Source of the DNA: Paenibacillus cellulositrophicus
Lineage (GTDB): Bacteria > Bacillota > Bacilli > Paenibacillales > Paenibacillaceae
DNA length: 64,000 nucleotides
Direction of reading: 5' to 3'
NCBI RefSeq assembly: GCF_009363095.1
Contig: NZ_CP045295.1
Coordinates: 496,001 to 560,000 of the forward strand
The position numbers and the translations under genes were made by a program. Below are positions 46,908 through 56,075 of the stretch, one piece after another. Position 1 is the first letter of the stretch; every line of letters begins with the position of its first letter. The notes under the pieces were generated by a model that was not told the DNA's origin, ran no database searches, and saw only the letters and a list, made by a program, of their open reading frames with translations.

Positions 46908-47648
46908 ATGCATTACGAACATAAAGTCCAGAGGGAAGTTGCCGATTGGGAACAAAAACTGTTCAAACCGCCGGGATGGATGGAAAAAGCATCGAAAACC
47001 GTTGGCAGCCGGATCAACCATTTGATTCCCCCAAAGGTGCAAAACGTCATCACGACCACCATCCGGTCGATCGTGCGCACGGCACTGTTCGGCGCGGAAT
47101 ACACCCCTAGGCGTCCGGTGCAAAGTACGATGGATCTGGAAGCTGCCGATCAAGAAGCAAAAGACCTGTTTGCCCTGTACCAAAAAATTGCGGTTGCTGA
47201 GGGTGCTGGAACAGGAGCTGGCGGCATCATCCTTGGCATGGTAGACTTTCCGGCTCTCATCGCAATCAAGATGAAGTTTTTGTTCGAGCTGGCGCATGTT
47301 TACGGTTATGACACGAAACATTTCTCCGAGCGGGTGTTTATTCTCAAGGTATTTCAAATGACGTTTTCGGGGCCGGATAACCGTGCCATGCTGCTCGATT
47401 CCATCAAAAATTGGCATATAGAAAAGGAACAATGGCTATCTGATACCGAATATTCAAGGACGATGGACTGGGAGACTTTTCAGATCGAGTATCGCGATGC
47501 GATCGATTTTCGGAAAATGCTGCAGATGCTGCCAGGGATCGGCGCGATCGCAGGTGCATGGGCGAATTACACTATTCTTGAGGAGCTGCGCGAATCCGCC
47601 ATGAACGCTTACCGCCTGCGCAGATTGCACGATGATTTCGAGGTTTGA
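46908..47648 (+). CDS. EcsC-family protein
   Basis: A 246-residue protein with the EcsC fold: REVADWEQKLFKPPGWMEKA, GAGTGAGGIILGMVDFPALI and MKFLFELAHVYGYD. EcsC domains are membrane-associated and of unknown biochemical role; in Bacillus ecsC is linked to an ABC transporter locus. The start is ATG 46908, nine bases after GGAGGAG. It stands alone here. Confidence 0.85.
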   Translation: MHYEHKVQREVADWEQKLFKPPGWMEKASKTVGSRINHLIPPKVQNVITTTIRSIVRTALFGAEYTPRRPVQSTMDLEAADQEAKDLFALYQKIAVAEGAGTGAGGIILGMVDFPALIAIKMKFLFELAHVYGYDTKHFSERVFILKVFQMTFSGPDNRAMLLDSIKNWHIEKEQWLSDTEYSRTMDWETFQIEYRDAIDFRKMLQMLPGIGAIAGAWANYTILEELRESAMNAYRLRRLHDDFEV

Positions 47649-47685
47649 TCGTATTTACTATTTTATATTTGTACTGAGAGGTCCT

Positions 47686-49206
47686 TCACTTATTGCTTGC
47701 AGCCCACGCATCCAGCTGCCTTTGTTTTTCGGCGATCACTTTATCGATTCCGGCCGATTTTAATGCTGCGTTAAATTTCGGCAGGTAAACATCCGGATCC
47801 AGAGTTCCTGTCTCAAGCGCCTTTGAATATTGCTGAACGACATTCTGGATCGCGGCCAGTTCGGTTTTGACCGGCTCCGAGTTATAGGTGAATCCGAGCG
47901 CTGCAGACTTCTCCGCACTTTGGTTAAACGCCTCCATTTGCTTCCATATATCCGGACTGTCCGTCGACCACGGATAAGACAGCAGCTGATTCCCGAACAT
48001 CCACCCTTGTCTCATGTTGTAGCCGCTGTTCGTCGCATCCACACCGCTAGGAAAGTCAATCGTCCCGTCTTCCTTCACTTGATAGTGCTTTCCTTCAATC
48101 CCCCAATCCAGCAAATTGATGATTTGTTTGTCCGAGTAGAGCAAATTCAGAAACATCATCGCGCGCTCGGGATTTTTGGATTTGGCCGCAATGGCAAGCA
48201 TCGCGTTCATAATGGTCAGCGTATTCATTTTGGGCGGAGCGAGTGCAACTTCCGTCAGCTCCTTGCCGGCCCATGCTCCCGTCTGCGTCGTGATCCCCGG
48301 CTTGCCTTTATTGGGTGTCGCGAACCCGATGTTTGCCTTGATATAATCCCGGCCGGTTTGCGAGGTCGTTGCAATGTCTTTCGGGATGTATCCTGCCAGG
48401 AACCATTGACGTATCACCCCGATGAACTTCGCATATTCCTCGCTCTCATACAAATTAACGACCTTCAGCTGATTCGGGTCGGTAAGTACACCGATCATGT
48501 CGCCCAGTGGATCAATCGTCGTCTGAAGCAGTGGATAGGCAATGGAACCTCCTCCTGACGCTTTACCCAGCATATTGGCTTCCGGATGCTTCTTTTTAAC
48601 ACATTCAAAAATCGGTTCCAAATCCTCGATCGTTTTCACCTGGCTGACGTCCATATTGCTCTCTTTCAACCAATCCGTTCGCATCAGAATGGTCGGATAA
48701 GCGGCAAAGTCCCGGATCGTTGGAACGCCGTATATTTTGCCGTCAATTTTTGCCGCAGCCAATACGTCCGGATCGAAGGCGGCAAGGATATCCTGGCCAT
48801 GGGACTGAAGCAGGTCATCGATGGGCAGCAGCTTTTTTTGCGCGACTTCCGAAATATATTGGTCTTCCCCCGTGAACACCAGGTCGAGTTTCTCATTCCC
48901 GGAGAACATCAGCACTTTTTGCTGCGTCCACGCAGCCGCCTCAATGCGTTTCAGCTTGACGGTTGCATTGATTTTTTCTTTCGTAATCTTGCTGATTTCC
49001 TGCTCCACAAGACCAAGATCACGCTGATCCGGTCCCCAGAAAGCGATCGTAATTTCATAAGGAGCAAGTTTACCGTCACCAGACGCTTCTTGCGATGACG
49101 ACGACGGCTCCTTCTCACCGTTCGAAGAGGAGCTTGCACATCCGCTCAGAACGACGGTAACAGCCAGCACAAAGAACAACAAGGAATGAACCGACTTTTT
49201 CCACAT
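47686..49206 (-). CDS. Sugar ABC transporter lipoprotein binding protein (LplA type)
   Basis: A 506-residue extracellular solute-binding protein. A lipobox (VVLSGCASS) gives an N-terminal diacylglyceryl Cys anchored outside the membrane, after a positively charged signal peptide. The start is ATG 49206, after GGGAGG. Binding-protein features continue to the end. It is the last gene of the catabolic operon, separated from the MFS gene by a stable stem-loop, which may help its mRNA accumulate. Confidence 0.88.
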   Translation of the reverse strand: MWKKSVHSLLFFVLAVTVVLSGCASSSSNGEKEPSSSSQEASGDGKLAPYEITIAFWGPDQRDLGLVEQEISKITKEKINATVKLKRIEAAAWTQQKVLMFSGNEKLDLVFTGEDQYISEVAQKKLLPIDDLLQSHGQDILAAFDPDVLAAAKIDGKIYGVPTIRDFAAYPTILMRTDWLKESNMDVSQVKTIEDLEPIFECVKKKHPEANMLGKASGGGSIAYPLLQTTIDPLGDMIGVLTDPNQLKVVNLYESEEYAKFIGVIRQWFLAGYIPKDIATTSQTGRDYIKANIGFATPNKGKPGITTQTGAWAGKELTEVALAPPKMNTLTIMNAMLAIAAKSKNPERAMMFLNLLYSDKQIINLLDWGIEGKHYQVKEDGTIDFPSGVDATNSGYNMRQGWMFGNQLLSYPWSTDSPDIWKQMEAFNQSAEKSAALGFTYNSEPVKTELAAIQNVVQQYSKALETGTLDPDVYLPKFNAALKSAGIDKVIAEKQRQLDAWAASNK

Positions 49207-49276
49207 AGGCTTTTGACCTCCCAGGATCTTCAATATGGAATCTCCACGCTTGGAGCTGAAGTGCAGCAGAAAGGGT

Positions 49277-49306
49277 GACGAACGCCGCGTCACAGCGGCA
49301 TTCGTC
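49277..49306 (-). other. Stem-loop between MFS and binding-protein genes
   Basis: GACGAACGCCGC and GCGGCATTCGTC pair with one G-U around a six-base loop. No T tract follows, so it is more likely an mRNA processing or stability element than a terminator. Confidence 0.5.
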
Positions 49307-49318
49307 CGATCCCGATCC

Positions 49319-50536
49319 TCATGATGCCGCCAACTCGGACTGCTTGCGGTATTTCATCCACATGAACGTAAAACCTGCCACCCCTGCTACGGATATGATT
49401 GCGCAAATCGAATACATCGTTTGAGGGCCCAAATAATCGAACATCCAACCGCCGAACAGACCCGCGATGATGCCGGAAATTCCACCCCACGTCAGGGCAT
49501 AAATGGCCTGCCCGGTCGCTCTGTACTCAGCTGGTATTAATAGTGCGGTCAGACTGGTTCCGATGTAATAGTAGCCACCGAACGTAATACAATGCAGCAC
49601 TTGGATAAAGATGACCTGGAGCGGTCCGCCGGCAACTGACATCAATAACCAGCGGATCACGAACAGGATACTTACGATGACCAGCCCTCCCAGCATCATC
49701 CTTGCCGATTTTTTCAGGAATCGGTCAAACAGCAGAAACACCGGAATTTCAAAGATCGCCGACAGGAACACCGACCAGCCAATCAATTCGTTGGAGCCTC
49801 CCAGGTTGGAAATGTACAGTGTGACGAACGTTTGGTTGATCGAATTGGGAACCGAAATGAGGATGCCAAGGATAACGAATACAAAGAACAGCTTGCTCGA
49901 CAGCATCACTTTCCAATAGCTTTGTCTCTCTGTCTTCGGCTTGGAAGTCACTCTGCCCTGAGGTAGTCCGATGGTAAATGCCAGTGAGATCAGCATCATG
50001 ATCCCGTACAACATCCAAAGATTCACCAGCCCCATCCAGCTGAGAACCGGTCCGGCCATCGCGGCGATGATCGCCCATCCCAGCGAACCCCATAGGCGAA
50101 ATGCGCCAAACTTGTAGTTCGTGTTCTCGATGGCATTCAGAATCAGACTGTTGCTCTGCGAGAACGTGGGACTGTTGAAGAAAAAGAAGATCAGCATGAA
50201 GGCGAAAATGACAGCATATTCACGGAGCTGAAACACCACGATCGTCGCTAACAAATTCCCGGTCAGAAGAAAAATAAGAATACGTTTCACATTCTGCAGC
50301 CGGTCGCTCCAATAACCCCAAAATGGATTGGCGAAGATGGAAATGAAGGGCCCACCGGCCATAATCATGCCGATTTCCACTTTACTGAGTCCGATATTTT
50401 GAAAATATAAAGGAAAAAATGAAGTCAAAATCGCAATCGTGCCATACAGGAAAAAGTTGAAACGTTTCAGTGCCGACAACGATCCGGAGGAATGGCCGGC
50501 CGCCGGTTGGACCTCCCTCTTCCTTAAAGGCAGCAT
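49319..50536 (-). CDS. MFS transporter (NHS/PucP-like sugar permease)
   Basis: A 405-residue 12-helix permease with a short loop between helices 2 and 3 (GYWSDRLQNVKRILIF) and LGSLGWAIIAAMAGPV-like helix 4-5 turns, as in 3-phenylpropionate/nucleoside-type MFS permeases that import glycosides. The start codon overlaps the stop codon of the Gfo/Idh gene by one base (TAATG), so translation is coupled. It is unusual to find an MFS carrier inside an Lpl ABC operon. Confidence 0.82.
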   Translation of the reverse strand: MLPLRKREVQPAAGHSSGSLSALKRFNFFLYGTIAILTSFFPLYFQNIGLSKVEIGMIMAGGPFISIFANPFWGYWSDRLQNVKRILIFLLTGNLLATIVVFQLREYAVIFAFMLIFFFFNSPTFSQSNSLILNAIENTNYKFGAFRLWGSLGWAIIAAMAGPVLSWMGLVNLWMLYGIMMLISLAFTIGLPQGRVTSKPKTERQSYWKVMLSSKLFFVFVILGILISVPNSINQTFVTLYISNLGGSNELIGWSVFLSAIFEIPVFLLFDRFLKKSARMMLGGLVIVSILFVIRWLLMSVAGGPLQVIFIQVLHCITFGGYYYIGTSLTALLIPAEYRATGQAIYALTWGGISGIIAGLFGGWMFDYLGPQTMYSICAIISVAGVAGFTFMWMKYRKQSELAAS

Positions 50537-51666
50537 TAGAGCTGGATCGCTTTCGACAGGGATTGTTCGATGATCTCGTCGCTGCTTACTTCCCGCCCAA
50601 GCCGGTCGGATAAATAAATGCCTTCGCTAATCAGCATCGTCTGCGAGGCGATGTGGGCCGTGGGAAGCAGCTCCACTCTTCCCTGCAGCGCGGCGACCCA
50701 GTGATGCTGCGAGGACTGGTATGCGTCATAATTCGGCTTCAAATGATTCCAGCGGCCGTCCATCTCATCCAGGTTGACGCTGCCGTTGACATCCATATCG
50801 CAAATCGTCGTGTGAAAACTGAACGGGGCCAAAATTTGCTGATCCGAATAGGCCGGCAGCTTGATGCCCCCTTTATCCCCCACCACAGAGCAGCCTTCGA
50901 TGCTTCCCAGGTGAATGCTCCACGCTTCGATAATATCGAGCGTCGCGCCGCCTTCAAATTTAATGAATCCCAGCCCCAGCTCTTCCACATCAAAGACCGC
51001 CTGCCCGGCACGCCCGGCATCCACATCCATCTCCCGGTAGCCTTTACCCGAAATCCGCTCCACCTTCGGTGTGCCAAGCAGGTACAGCATTTGCGCGATA
51101 TGATAAACTCCCATGTCGATCAGCGCCCCGCCGGCGGCGATTTGTTTGTTTAGAAAAGCCGGGGTGCCGTATCCGTCAATATAAGGGCGTCCTCTCCGGC
51201 GATGGCCGGTAGCCCTGGCATGATACAGCTTGCCGAGCATGCCCCCGTCGATCAGCGCTTTTGCCGCCTTTGTCTCTTTTCGATACAACGTACCAAGCTG
51301 AATATGCAGCTTCTTGCCGTAATCTTCTGCCGCTTCAAGCATGGTCAGCCCGTCCCGGTAAGTCCCGGCGATCGGTTTCTCGCAGTATACGTCCTTGCCT
51401 GCCTCGAAAGCGGCTATCGTCACGGGGGCATGCAAATTGTTGTGCAAGCAGACATCAACGGCTTCAATGTCATCGCGCTTCAGCATTTCTCTGAAATCGG
51501 TATAGACGTGGGGAATATGGAACTCATGCGCGACCTTGAGGGCTTCCTGTTCATTGATGTCGCAGATGGACACGATCTGAACATCCTCCATATTCGCGTA
51601 ATTTCTCAGGTGAGCTTTGCCGATCAAACCTGCTCCAATCATGCCAATGCGAACGGTTCTTCCCAT
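50536..51666 (-). CDS. Gfo/Idh/MocA-family oxidoreductase
   Basis: A 376-residue NAD(P)-dependent sugar dehydrogenase: IGMIGAGLIGKAHLRNYAN is the cofactor loop and VYCEKPIAGTYRDGL the conserved EKP motif whose Lys assists hydride transfer. ATG 51666 has AAGGG nine bases upstream. With the adjacent isomerase/epimerase this resembles 3-keto-glycoside or inositol-type pathways; the substrate is inferred only. Confidence 0.86.
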   Translation of the reverse strand: MGRTVRIGMIGAGLIGKAHLRNYANMEDVQIVSICDINEQEALKVAHEFHIPHVYTDFREMLKRDDIEAVDVCLHNNLHAPVTIAAFEAGKDVYCEKPIAGTYRDGLTMLEAAEDYGKKLHIQLGTLYRKETKAAKALIDGGMLGKLYHARATGHRRRGRPYIDGYGTPAFLNKQIAAGGALIDMGVYHIAQMLYLLGTPKVERISGKGYREMDVDAGRAGQAVFDVEELGLGFIKFEGGATLDIIEAWSIHLGSIEGCSVVGDKGGIKLPAYSDQQILAPFSFHTTICDMDVNGSVNLDEMDGRWNHLKPNYDAYQSSQHHWVAALQGRVELLPTAHIASQTMLISEGIYLSDRLGREVSSDEIIEQSLSKAIQL

Positions 51667-51687
51667 TTCGATCATCCCTTCAGTTTT

Positions 51688-52479
51688 TTATTTTAAACGG
51701 CTCAATAACCGCTTCACGGATGCGATTGCCCATTCCATCTCTGCGTATTGATTGTCCGGCGCGTTATACTCGATGCCCCAGTATCCGTCATAGCCGGCAT
51801 CCAGCAGTGCCTTCACCATTTGTTCGCCCTTTGGTGATCCTACCGTTTTGCCGTCAAAATGCGTATGATAGACCCACGGCGCGACCAACGTGTCGCCAAT
51901 GTCTTCATCCGTATCCCACCGGCCCATATGGAGCAGTATGCCAAAGTTCGGATGATTGACCGCTTCGGCCACTTTTTTTAAGTATTTTGGATCTTTGGAG
52001 GTTCCCATATGATTTTCAGGTCCTACGATGAGCCCAAGCTCAGCCGCTCTCCGGCTCAACGCTTCGAACTTGTTTACAACATATTCGAACTGCTCTTCCG
52101 TCCCGGGCGCCGAGCTATGATCTCCCGCATCGATTCGGATGGTACGAGCTCCAAGCTTCTCGGCAATGGATAGATAGGCGACAGCGTTTTCATAAAGCCT
52201 GCTGCGCTTGTCAGGATCTGCATCCCATAAATGCGCCCCGTCCACCGCGATGTTAATAATCGTCATTTCTTTTTCCCGTATCGCTTCGGCCAGACGTTGA
52301 ATATAAGCTTCATCAGGCAGTGAAAAAATGTCGTCCTTAGCCCCTTCAAAGGTCCCGTTCCACAAATCAACGGTATCGAGATGGTATCTGTACTTGGAAG
52401 ATTCCAGGTACCCGAACGTATCCATCTTCCCTTCCCGGATCATATTGAAAAAAGAAAAACCGCCAATGCTGATTTTCAT
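51688..52479 (-). CDS. Sugar phosphate isomerase/epimerase (xylose-isomerase-like TIM barrel)
   Basis: A 263-residue AP-endonuclease-2-type barrel: TIRIDAGDHSSAPG, LIVGPENHMGTS and WVYHTHFDGK supply the Glu/Asp/His metal ligands. AAGGAGG precedes the ATG. It is 21 bases upstream of the dehydrogenase start and clearly co-transcribed. Many such proteins act as 3-keto-sugar epimerases or dehydratases together with Gfo/Idh partners. Confidence 0.85.
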   Translation of the reverse strand: MKISIGGFSFFNMIREGKMDTFGYLESSKYRYHLDTVDLWNGTFEGAKDDIFSLPDEAYIQRLAEAIREKEMTIINIAVDGAHLWDADPDKRSRLYENAVAYLSIAEKLGARTIRIDAGDHSSAPGTEEQFEYVVNKFEALSRRAAELGLIVGPENHMGTSKDPKYLKKVAEAVNHPNFGILLHMGRWDTDEDIGDTLVAPWVYHTHFDGKTVGSPKGEQMVKALLDAGYDGYWGIEYNAPDNQYAEMEWAIASVKRLLSRLK

Positions 52480-52572
52480 GGATTAGCCTCCTTGATTTGG
52501 TTTCTTTTTTTGTAACCACGTCCTGCAACCTCTGGCAGCCCTTCATCACCTCCTTAACATGCTGCAGGGAAA

Positions 52573-53454
52573 TCACCCTTTGACCGCCCCGACGGTCAGC
52601 CCTTTAACGAAAAATCTCTGAAAGAACGGATACGTTAACACAATCGGCAGCGCGCCGATCACGGCAATAGCCAGGCGGACGCCCTGGGTCGGGATGGAAC
52701 TGCCGTCCACCCTTGAAGAATAGTCTACATTATCCAGTAAATATTGTACGTTCAGCAAAATGGTATTCAGAAGCACCTGTATGCTGTACAGCCTGGAGTC
52801 TGAAATGTAAATGAGTCCGTTAAACCAGTCGTTCCAATAATTAATGACCTGAAATAGTCCGACCGTTGCCAGCACGGGAAGAGACAGCGGCAGCGCCATT
52901 TGCACGAATATCCGAAATTCCCCCGCTCCATCCATGTTCGCCGACTCGAGTACCGCTTCCGGAACCGATACGGTAAAAAACGTCCGCAGCAAAATAACAT
53001 AGAAGGCACTGACCAGAAGACCCGGGACGATCAGCGCAAGCAAGGTATTGGTAATATGAAAAACATTCGAGTAGATTAAATAGGTCGGAACAAGTCCTCC
53101 GTTGAAGAGCATCGTGAAGAACACGATAAATGAAAAGAAATTGCGCAGCGGTAAATCCTTCTTCGACAGCGGATAAGCGAGCAAAGTCATCAGGACCAGA
53201 CTGGCTATCGTACCTAAAAGGGTCACAACGATGGAAATGCCGTAAGAATTCAGGATCTCCCCCGATTTTTGAAAAATGAATACATAACTATCCAGGCTCC
53301 ATTCACTTGGAAAAAACGAGTAGCCTTCCCGGATGATCGCATCCTCATCGGTGAACGAGGCCGTAATCAGCAGCAGAAACGGCACCAGGCAAAACGCGAC
53401 AATCAACCAAAATATGAAATGGATAACGACTTGTTCAATCCGTGTTCTTCTCAA
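52573..53454 (-). CDS. LplC-type sugar ABC transporter permease
   Basis: A 293-residue second permease of the importer: VVIHFIFWLIVAFCLVPFLL in helix 1 and the ATPase-docking EAA loop as EAVLESANMDGAGEFRIF. The start is TTG 53454 with AAGGAGG upstream. It follows the LplB-type permease by 16 bases. No ATP-binding subunit is encoded here; such importers usually share an MsmX-type ATPase from elsewhere. Confidence 0.88.
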   Translation of the reverse strand: MRRTRIEQVVIHFIFWLIVAFCLVPFLLLITASFTDEDAIIREGYSFFPSEWSLDSYVFIFQKSGEILNSYGISIVVTLLGTIASLVLMTLLAYPLSKKDLPLRNFFSFIVFFTMLFNGGLVPTYLIYSNVFHITNTLLALIVPGLLVSAFYVILLRTFFTVSVPEAVLESANMDGAGEFRIFVQMALPLSLPVLATVGLFQVINYWNDWFNGLIYISDSRLYSIQVLLNTILLNVQYLLDNVDYSSRVDGSSIPTQGVRLAIAVIGALPIVLTYPFFQRFFVKGLTVGAVKG

Positions 53455-53470
53455 GGACTTCGCCTCCTTA

Positions 53471-54403
53471 TTAGAACAATGAGTTGTCGGGGTTTATCTT
53501 CTTCACAACAAAATTGGAAATGAGGATCAGCGCGAAGCCAATCACGGATTGGTAGAAGCCTGCGGCGGAAGCCATTCCGATATCCCCGCTTTTGAGCAGC
53601 GCCCGATATACGTATGTATCCAGCACATTGGTTGTTGGCAGCAGCGGCCCGGAGTCAAGCGTCACTTGGTAGAACAGACCGAAGTCCGCATAGAAAATCC
53701 GCCCGATCTGCATTAAAGTCATGATGGTGATGACGGGGGTAAGGGACGGCAGGGTGATGTGAAAAATTTGCTTGAACTTCCCTGCCCCATCCAAGGTGGC
53801 GGCCTCATAATACTCTTGGTCGATGCCGACGATGGCGGCAAAGTAAATGATGCACAAATAGCCGACGCTGTGCCACAGCTTGACGATGGTGAGGATGACC
53901 GGCCAGTATTTCGGTTCCGTATACCACATGACGGGATCCAGTCCTAGAAAAGGAAGGACCGATTTGTTCATGAAGCCTGTTTCCATGCTTAATAACGAAA
54001 ATACCAGGTAACCGACAATGACCGTTGAGATAAGATAGGGCAGCAAAATGGCACTTTGGTAAAAGCGCTTTAAAAACCGCTGTTTTACTTCGGCCAGCAA
54101 TATGGCCAGGGCAACGGCGAAGACAAGATTGAGTATGATGAATACAACGTTGTAGAGGATGGTGTTCCGGGTGATGATGTAGGCTTCGGACGTCTTGAAG
54201 AGATACTCGAAGTTTCGAAAACCAATCCAATCCCCGCCGAAGACCCCTTTGGAGAAGTCGATTTCCTTAAAAGCGATGATGATGCCGAACATGGGAATAT
54301 AGTTATTGATGAGCAAATAGACAATGCCGGGGAGAATCATCAGGTACAGGATTTTGTATTTTTTGGCCTTTTTGAGTACTGTGCGGTCCAACCAGGATGT
54401 CAT
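53471..54403 (-). CDS. LplB-type sugar ABC transporter permease
   Basis: A 310-residue permease: KILYLMILPGIVYLLINNYI in helix 1 and the EAA loop YEAATLDGAGKFKQIFHITL. The start is ATG 54403 after GAGGAGGGG; the frame continues upstream only without a ribosome site. It is the first gene of the six-gene operon and lies 85 bases from the ROK operator. Compare the homologue at 1-903. Confidence 0.89.
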   Translation of the reverse strand: MTSWLDRTVLKKAKKYKILYLMILPGIVYLLINNYIPMFGIIIAFKEIDFSKGVFGGDWIGFRNFEYLFKTSEAYIITRNTILYNVVFIILNLVFAVALAILLAEVKQRFLKRFYQSAILLPYLISTVIVGYLVFSLLSMETGFMNKSVLPFLGLDPVMWYTEPKYWPVILTIVKLWHSVGYLCIIYFAAIVGIDQEYYEAATLDGAGKFKQIFHITLPSLTPVITIMTLMQIGRIFYADFGLFYQVTLDSGPLLPTTNVLDTYVYRALLKSGDIGMASAAGFYQSVIGFALILISNFVVKKINPDNSLF

Positions 54404-54487
54404 AGTAATTCCCCTCCTCGGAATAAATGACTGCTGCACGCCTAGCGGGATTCTCAGTGATTGAACTCGACATCATCCCCCCTTCGA

Positions 54488-54512
54488 TTAATTTTTCCAC
54501 CGGACAAATTAA
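54488..54512. promoter_or_regulatory. ROK-type operator
   Basis: Arms TTAATTTTTCC and GGACAAATTAA match at 10 of 11 positions around a 3-base centre, like the A+T-rich XylR/NagC sites. It lies about 35-60 bases downstream of the transcription start of the catabolic operon. Confidence 0.7.
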
Positions 54513-54553
54513 TTAACGAAAAAAATACGCCTCCTTGGGGCACGTTTGTGATC

Positions 54554-54583
54554 ATTATAGGGACGCCTTCACAGCCCTGTCAA
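54554..54583 (-). promoter_or_regulatory. Consensus sigma-A promoter of the catabolic operon
   Basis: TTGACA, 18 bases and TATAAT, both boxes perfect. The leader from here to the LplB start is about 145 bases and contains the ROK operator. Confidence 0.85.
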
Positions 54584-54641
54584 TGTGTTTTTTTTATTTT
54601 ATTTACCATTCCTTCCACCGCCCCGCCTTGACTGGGACTCG

Positions 54642-54671
54642 TTGACAGCACAATGGGCATTTTTCTATAAT
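54642..54671 (+). promoter_or_regulatory. Consensus sigma-A promoter of the ROK gene
   Basis: TTGACA, 18 bases and TATAAT on the plus strand, about 125 bases before the ROK start codon. Confidence 0.8.
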
Positions 54672-54796
54672 CGCATTGACACAACAATAGGCTACACTCC
54701 CGTTCCTATGCCCTCTTTCAGCCTAGCCGCCAGGGTCAGCACTCCTGTCCTGACGGGGACACGGCCAATCATAACTTCCGAAAGTAGGAGAATGCG

Positions 54797-55924
54797 ATGA
54801 CGAATAAAGTAGGAAACCAGCAGATGCTGCGGGAGATCAACGTTTCGACACTGCTGCATATGATTTTTGAGCATGGACCGATATCCCGTGTCGAATTATC
54901 GCGAAAAACCAAGCTGAGCCCGACGACCGTTTCCGTGCTGATCGAGGAGCTCATCCGCGAACAGCTTGTGCACGAGACCGGTATGGCCGGTAAAGGCGTC
55001 GGTCGAAAAATGACCCTGCTGAATATTCGCGCTGACGGCGGATATGTCATTGGCGTCGATATTTCGAGTTCGCCGGCACATTGCGTGCTGCTCGACCTAA
55101 ACGGTCAGCTGGTGGCCAGCCAAAGCCTGGAATCGGTGCGCGGCCAGGACCAAATTCGAACTTCGCTGGTGAAACAGCTGCAGCAATTCATCCATAAGCA
55201 GCGGATTCCCCGTGAGCTCATCAGACGCATCGGCATTTCCCTGCCGGGGAGACTCGATGAGACGCAAAGCATCGTCATCTCTTCTAAATATTTGCAGCTG
55301 GAACAGTTCCCTATGCGTCAAGCGTTGGAGCAAGAACTCTCGATTCCGGTACTGCTCGCTAACGATTTGGACGCCGCCGGATTTGCCGAACGATTCAGCG
55401 GAGCCGCCAAAAATGAGCATACCATTATTTTTCTGCTGATCGGCCAAGGCACAGGAGCTGGACTTGTCCTGAACGGGGAGATTTATCACGGCTCCAGCGG
55501 AGCGGCCGGACGAACCACTCACCTCTCTCCGTATTGCACGCCCATCCTTGCGGAAAGACTTCGCACGAACCATCCGGAAGAGTTCGGATCCATGTCGCCG
55601 GAAGCAACGGTTCATGCCTTTATGGACCTGGTTCTCGCCGGCGTCCAGCCCTTCAGTGACCAGGGAGAGCTCATTATCCGTGATATTGCCGATTATTGCG
55701 GAAAAATGCTGGAAATGCTCAACCCGCAAAAAATGATTCTGGGCGGCTGGGTTACTGACAATGCGGCGTTTTTCAACCGTCTCGTACATGCGATTCACGA
55801 AGCTGATCACTCCCCCTATGGAGACACGCCGATCGTCGTTTTCCACTGGAAAGAGTACGGGTCTGCCTTGGGGGCGGCAATGCTTGGACTGCATGAAATT
55901 TTCAAAAAGAAAACGGTACAGTAA
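54797..55924 (+). CDS. ROK-family transcriptional repressor
   Basis: A 375-residue protein: residues 15-50 are the MarR-like helix-turn-helix (ISRVELSRKTKLSPTTVSVL), followed by the ROK domain (VIGVDISSSPAHCVLLDL, LLIGQGTGAGLVLNGEIYHG). In kinases and most ROK repressors the next segment binds zinc through GEIGH and CxCGxxGC; here it reads GAAGRTTHLSPYCTP, so the metal site is lost. It diverges from the catabolic operon and very likely represses it from 54488-54512. Confidence 0.87.
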   Translation: MTNKVGNQQMLREINVSTLLHMIFEHGPISRVELSRKTKLSPTTVSVLIEELIREQLVHETGMAGKGVGRKMTLLNIRADGGYVIGVDISSSPAHCVLLDLNGQLVASQSLESVRGQDQIRTSLVKQLQQFIHKQRIPRELIRRIGISLPGRLDETQSIVISSKYLQLEQFPMRQALEQELSIPVLLANDLDAAGFAERFSGAAKNEHTIIFLLIGQGTGAGLVLNGEIYHGSSGAAGRTTHLSPYCTPILAERLRTNHPEEFGSMSPEATVHAFMDLVLAGVQPFSDQGELIIRDIADYCGKMLEMLNPQKMILGGWVTDNAAFFNRLVHAIHEADHSPYGDTPIVVFHWKEYGSALGAAMLGLHEIFKKKTVQ

Positions 55925-55952
55925 CTTTATGCCGGTGGTCCTTTACAGCAAA

Positions 55953-55989
55953 ATATGTTCATGCCCAGCGCTACCGGACATGAACATAT
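55953..55989. terminator. Palindrome between convergent genes
   Basis: ATATGTTCATG and CATGAACATAT, perfect 11-bp arms with a 15-base loop. There is no T tract, so it may be a regulator site or a weak terminator. Confidence 0.4.
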
Positions 55990-56075
55990 CGTTGTCGAGG
56001 AAGTACCATCAAACCGCTGCGCCGACTGCTGCTGTTTTTAAGGCATACCAGTCTCGTCCTGCAAAAGGTTCGCTT

